From Bacteroidota bacterium (GTDB lineage: Bacteria; Bacteroidota; Bacteroidia; JAFLBG01): a stretch of 64,000 bases of DNA. The first letter of the stretch is position 1. Each line of letters starts with the position of its first letter. Where the stretch lies: positions 106,491 through 170,490 of the forward strand of contig JAFLBG010000002.1 of NCBI GenBank assembly GCA_017303975.1, written 5' to 3'. Shown here piece by piece: positions 61,805 to 64,000 of this stretch. Under the pieces are notes generated by a model that was given only the letters and a program-made list of their open reading frames with translations, was not told where the DNA came from and did not search any database. A program made the translations under genes and the position numbers.

Positions 61805-63613
61805 ATGGCTGATATTATTCAATTACTCCCTGATTCGGTTGCAAATCAAATTGCTGCCGGAGAGGTTATTCAACGTCCTGCATCTGCGGTTAAGGAGTTG
61901 ATGGAGAATGCCATTGATGCAAAAGCCACACAAATAAAACTCATTGTAAAAGATGCCGGCAAAACCTTGATACAAGTAATTGACAACGGTTTAGGAATGA
62001 GCGAACGAGATGCACGGATGAGTTTTGAAAGACACGCTACTTCTAAAATAAAAAAAGCTGACGACCTATTCAGCATACGCACCATGGGCTTTAGAGGCGA
62101 GGCACTTGCATCCATTGCCGCAATTGCTCAAGTAGAACTTAAAACCAAACGTGCAGACGATAGCCTTGGTACACTTATCGAAATTGAAGGAAGTGTTTTA
62201 AAAATACAAGAACCATGCGCTTGTCAGAACGGAACAAGTTTTGCTATTAAAAATTTGTTTTACAATGTTCCGGCCCGTAGAAATTTTTTAAAATCAGATC
62301 CGGCTGAGTTTAGATATATTTTAGAAGAGTTTCAGCGAGTTGCGCTTGCCTTCCCGGAAGTAGCTTTTTCTTTGAATCATAACGGGAATGATGTTTTTCA
62401 ACTGCCTTCATCTAACCTAAAACAACGAATTGTAGGGCTGTTTGGGAATAATTACAACGAACGCCTGGTGCCGGTTGAAGAACATACAGACATTTTAAAT
62501 ATCTCCGGATTTGTTATAAAACCTCAGTTCTGTAAGAAAACCAGAGGAGAACAATATTTTTTTGTAAATAATCGATTTATTAAAAATGCCTATTTAAATC
62601 ATTCCGTTCAAAGTGCCTTTCAGCATTTAATTTCCGGAGATGTATTTCCTTCGTACTTTTTAAAGTTGGAAATCAATCCACAAACTATAGACATCAACAT
62701 CCATCCCACAAAAACAGAAATAAAATTTGAAGACGAACGCTCTATCTACATGATACTGCAAGCTTCGATTAAACGTTCGTTGGGTATTTTTAACATTACG
62801 CCCACCATTGATTTTAACAGAGAACAAAGTTTTGATATTGCCTTTGACAAAAACAAACCTGTTGTTGCCCCTACCATAAAGGTTGATAAAAACTACAACC
62901 CATTTAAAACTACAACAGGACAAAACTATCAAGAAAAGTATTCTCCCGCTATAAAGCAGAATTGGCAAGAGTTGTACGATGTATTAAAAACGAAACAACA
63001 AGAAAGCTCAGAACCACAGCAAGAAATAGAAATAAACGAAGGCGAATCTCCTAGCCAAGCTCCTGTTTTTCAATTGTTGCGCAAATACATTGTAAGCTCT
63101 GTAAAATCAGGGCTTTTACTTATAGACCAGCAGGCAGCACACGAACGCATTGTTTTTGAAAAACTACAGCAAACAGAAGCCAATACCAACACCCAACAAT
63201 TGCTTTATCCGGAGCAAATGGAGGTTTCTACGCACGAATACCAATTGATAAATGAACTTAAAGATGATTTGAATGGTCTTGGATTTGACATACGAGATTT
63301 TGGCAAAAACACGTTTGTTATTCACGGCATTCCCGCTGATGCAAAAAACAGTAAGCCTGCGGAGTTGCTAATGGACACTATTCATCAGTACGAAAAAAAC
63401 ACGGATGCTATTTCTTCATCGCATCGGGAAGGATTGCTAATTGCAACAGCAAAAAGCGCTTCTATTAAAAAAGGGCGACAATTAAAGGAACAAGAAATGC
63501 TTGCTATTATTGATCAATTATTTGCTTGCGAAAACACACAACTATCTCCTTCGGGCAAAAAAATTTATTTTATTTTAACAGAAGAAGAACTGGACAAAAG
63601 ATTTAATTACTAA
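61805..63613 (+). CDS. mutL: DNA mismatch repair protein MutL
   Basis: A 602-aa MutL. The N-terminal GHL ATPase has NQIAAGEVIQRPASAVKEL (15-32, with catalytic Glu 31 and Asn 35), DNGLGM (60-65), HATSKI (77-82) and FRGEAL (97-102). A linker of low similarity (about 350-425) follows, then the C-terminal dimerisation domain. The endonuclease motif DQHAx2Ex4E reads DQQAAHERIVFE (441-452), and the CPHGRP-like end reads SPSGKKI, so the nuclease centre is not canonical. MutL links MutS to downstream repair steps. It is followed 3 nt later by a rhomboid gene, a neighbour seen in other Bacteroidota. Confidence 0.96.
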   Translation: MADIIQLLPDSVANQIAAGEVIQRPASAVKELMENAIDAKATQIKLIVKDAGKTLIQVIDNGLGMSERDARMSFERHATSKIKKADDLFSIRTMGFRGEALASIAAIAQVELKTKRADDSLGTLIEIEGSVLKIQEPCACQNGTSFAIKNLFYNVPARRNFLKSDPAEFRYILEEFQRVALAFPEVAFSLNHNGNDVFQLPSSNLKQRIVGLFGNNYNERLVPVEEHTDILNISGFVIKPQFCKKTRGEQYFFVNNRFIKNAYLNHSVQSAFQHLISGDVFPSYFLKLEINPQTIDINIHPTKTEIKFEDERSIYMILQASIKRSLGIFNITPTIDFNREQSFDIAFDKNKPVVAPTIKVDKNYNPFKTTTGQNYQEKYSPAIKQNWQELYDVLKTKQQESSEPQQEIEINEGESPSQAPVFQLLRKYIVSSVKSGLLLIDQQAAHERIVFEKLQQTEANTNTQQLLYPEQMEVSTHEYQLINELKDDLNGLGFDIRDFGKNTFVIHGIPADAKNSKPAELLMDTIHQYEKNTDAISSSHREGLLIATAKSASIKKGRQLKEQEMLAIIDQLFACENTQLSPSGKKIYFILTEEELDKRFNY

Positions 63614-63616
63614 TTT

Positions 63617-64000
63617 ATGAGCTACGAACAGTACCGCCCAAGCGGATTTAGCCTACTTACTCCGGTTATAAAAAACCTGTTAATTATAAATGCTATTTTA
63701 TTTTTAGCAACCATTGTTTTTGAAAACCGCTTTGGCATTGACCTTTCTGACCTGTTAGGGCTTCACTACATACAGGCCGAAAAATTTAAACCTTACCAAT
63801 TAATTACCTACATGTTTATGCATGGTGGATTTACGCATTTATTTTTTAACATGTTTGCTTTGTGGATGTTTGGCAATGTGTTGGAAAACTATTGGGGAAG
63901 CAAACGTTTTTTAACCTACTACCTAATTACAGGTGTTGGTGCGGCCTTTACACACTATGTTATTTTTTATTTTAACAGTGTACAACCTATGATGCAGGTA
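63617..64000 (+). CDS. Rhomboid-family intramembrane protease, C-terminus cut
   Basis: 128 codons visible from the ATG at 63617 to the window edge. The N-terminal membrane helix NLLIINAILFLATIVF, then the hallmark YQLITYMFMHGGFTHLFFNMFALWMFGN, which corresponds to the rhomboid TM2 region (HxxxxHxxxN). The catalytic GxSG and His helices would lie beyond the window. It begins 3 nt after mutL and is likely cotranscribed. Confidence 0.9.
   Translation, partial: MSYEQYRPSGFSLLTPVIKNLLIINAILFLATIVFENRFGIDLSDLLGLHYIQAEKFKPYQLITYMFMHGGFTHLFFNMFALWMFGNVLENYWGSKRFLTYYLITGVGAAFTHYVIFYFNSVQPMMQV

Noticed and set aside
1..64000. tRNA or rRNA genes
   Set aside because: The few intergenic gaps were read on both strands and none showed a T-loop or acceptor-stem pattern; a covariance-model scan would be decisive.

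Overview
The window is AT-rich DNA from a member of the Bacteroidota, most likely a Flavobacteriales- or Sphingobacteriales-like environmental lineage. Evidence includes type IX secretion (T9SS) sorting domains of both type A and type B, SprB repeats, a PorV/PorQ-family protein, DUF4271 and DUF5777 proteins, a TonB-dependent receptor with a carboxypeptidase-regulatory-like N-terminus, starts that mostly lack a Shine-Dalgarno motif, and dispersed intergenic repeats of a kind common in this phylum. No rRNA, tRNA, CRISPR array, transposase or prophage was seen. The first and last genes are cut by the window edges.

Layout: (1) 1-20.5 kb is an island of large secreted proteins, nearly all on the minus strand. 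It holds a DUF7948/SBBP-type protein (partial), a PKD protein, a small secreted protein, then four large adhesin-like proteins built from LamG, SprB, CUB, P-domain and PKD modules. Six of the seven carry or are expected to carry gliding-type sorting domains. One plus-strand helical protein of unknown function (4431-5951) interrupts the island. (2) 20.7-28.3 kb, plus strand: YceI and DUF5777 proteins, DUF4271 protein, uroporphyrinogen-III synthase with a histone-H1-like tail, rnpA, yidD, a CtpA protease and an O-antigen-ligase-like protein. (3) 28.3-35.4 kb: LPS or surface-glycan genes (two GT9, one GT2, an MsbA-like ABC exporter) interleaved with meaB, a type A T9SS cargo and a cytochrome-like lipoprotein. 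(4) 35.6-45.3 kb, plus strand: two more giant T9SS type B proteins, of 2297 and 928 aa. (5) 45.3-51.8 kb: housekeeping genes prfB (with an intact programmed frameshift), arsC-like, fumC, aspS, tadA and greA, plus several intergenic repeat elements. (6) 51.9-61 kb, minus strand: TonB-dependent receptor, a 1362-aa T9SS protein and a PorV/PorQ-family protein in one apparent operon. (7) 61-64 kb: a small anchored protein, mutL and a rhomboid protease (partial).

The dominant theme is export and display of large repetitive surface proteins. About ten genes encode probable T9SS substrates. The LPS genes would build the surface glycan, and A-LPS is the usual anchor for many T9SS cargos. The PorV-like protein is of the family that shuttles or anchors such cargo. 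The least-explained items are the nested domain inside a SprB repeat, the cysteine-bearing module shared by three adjacent adhesins, the basic tail on HemD, and a gene whose 5' end is made of dispersed repeat sequence.
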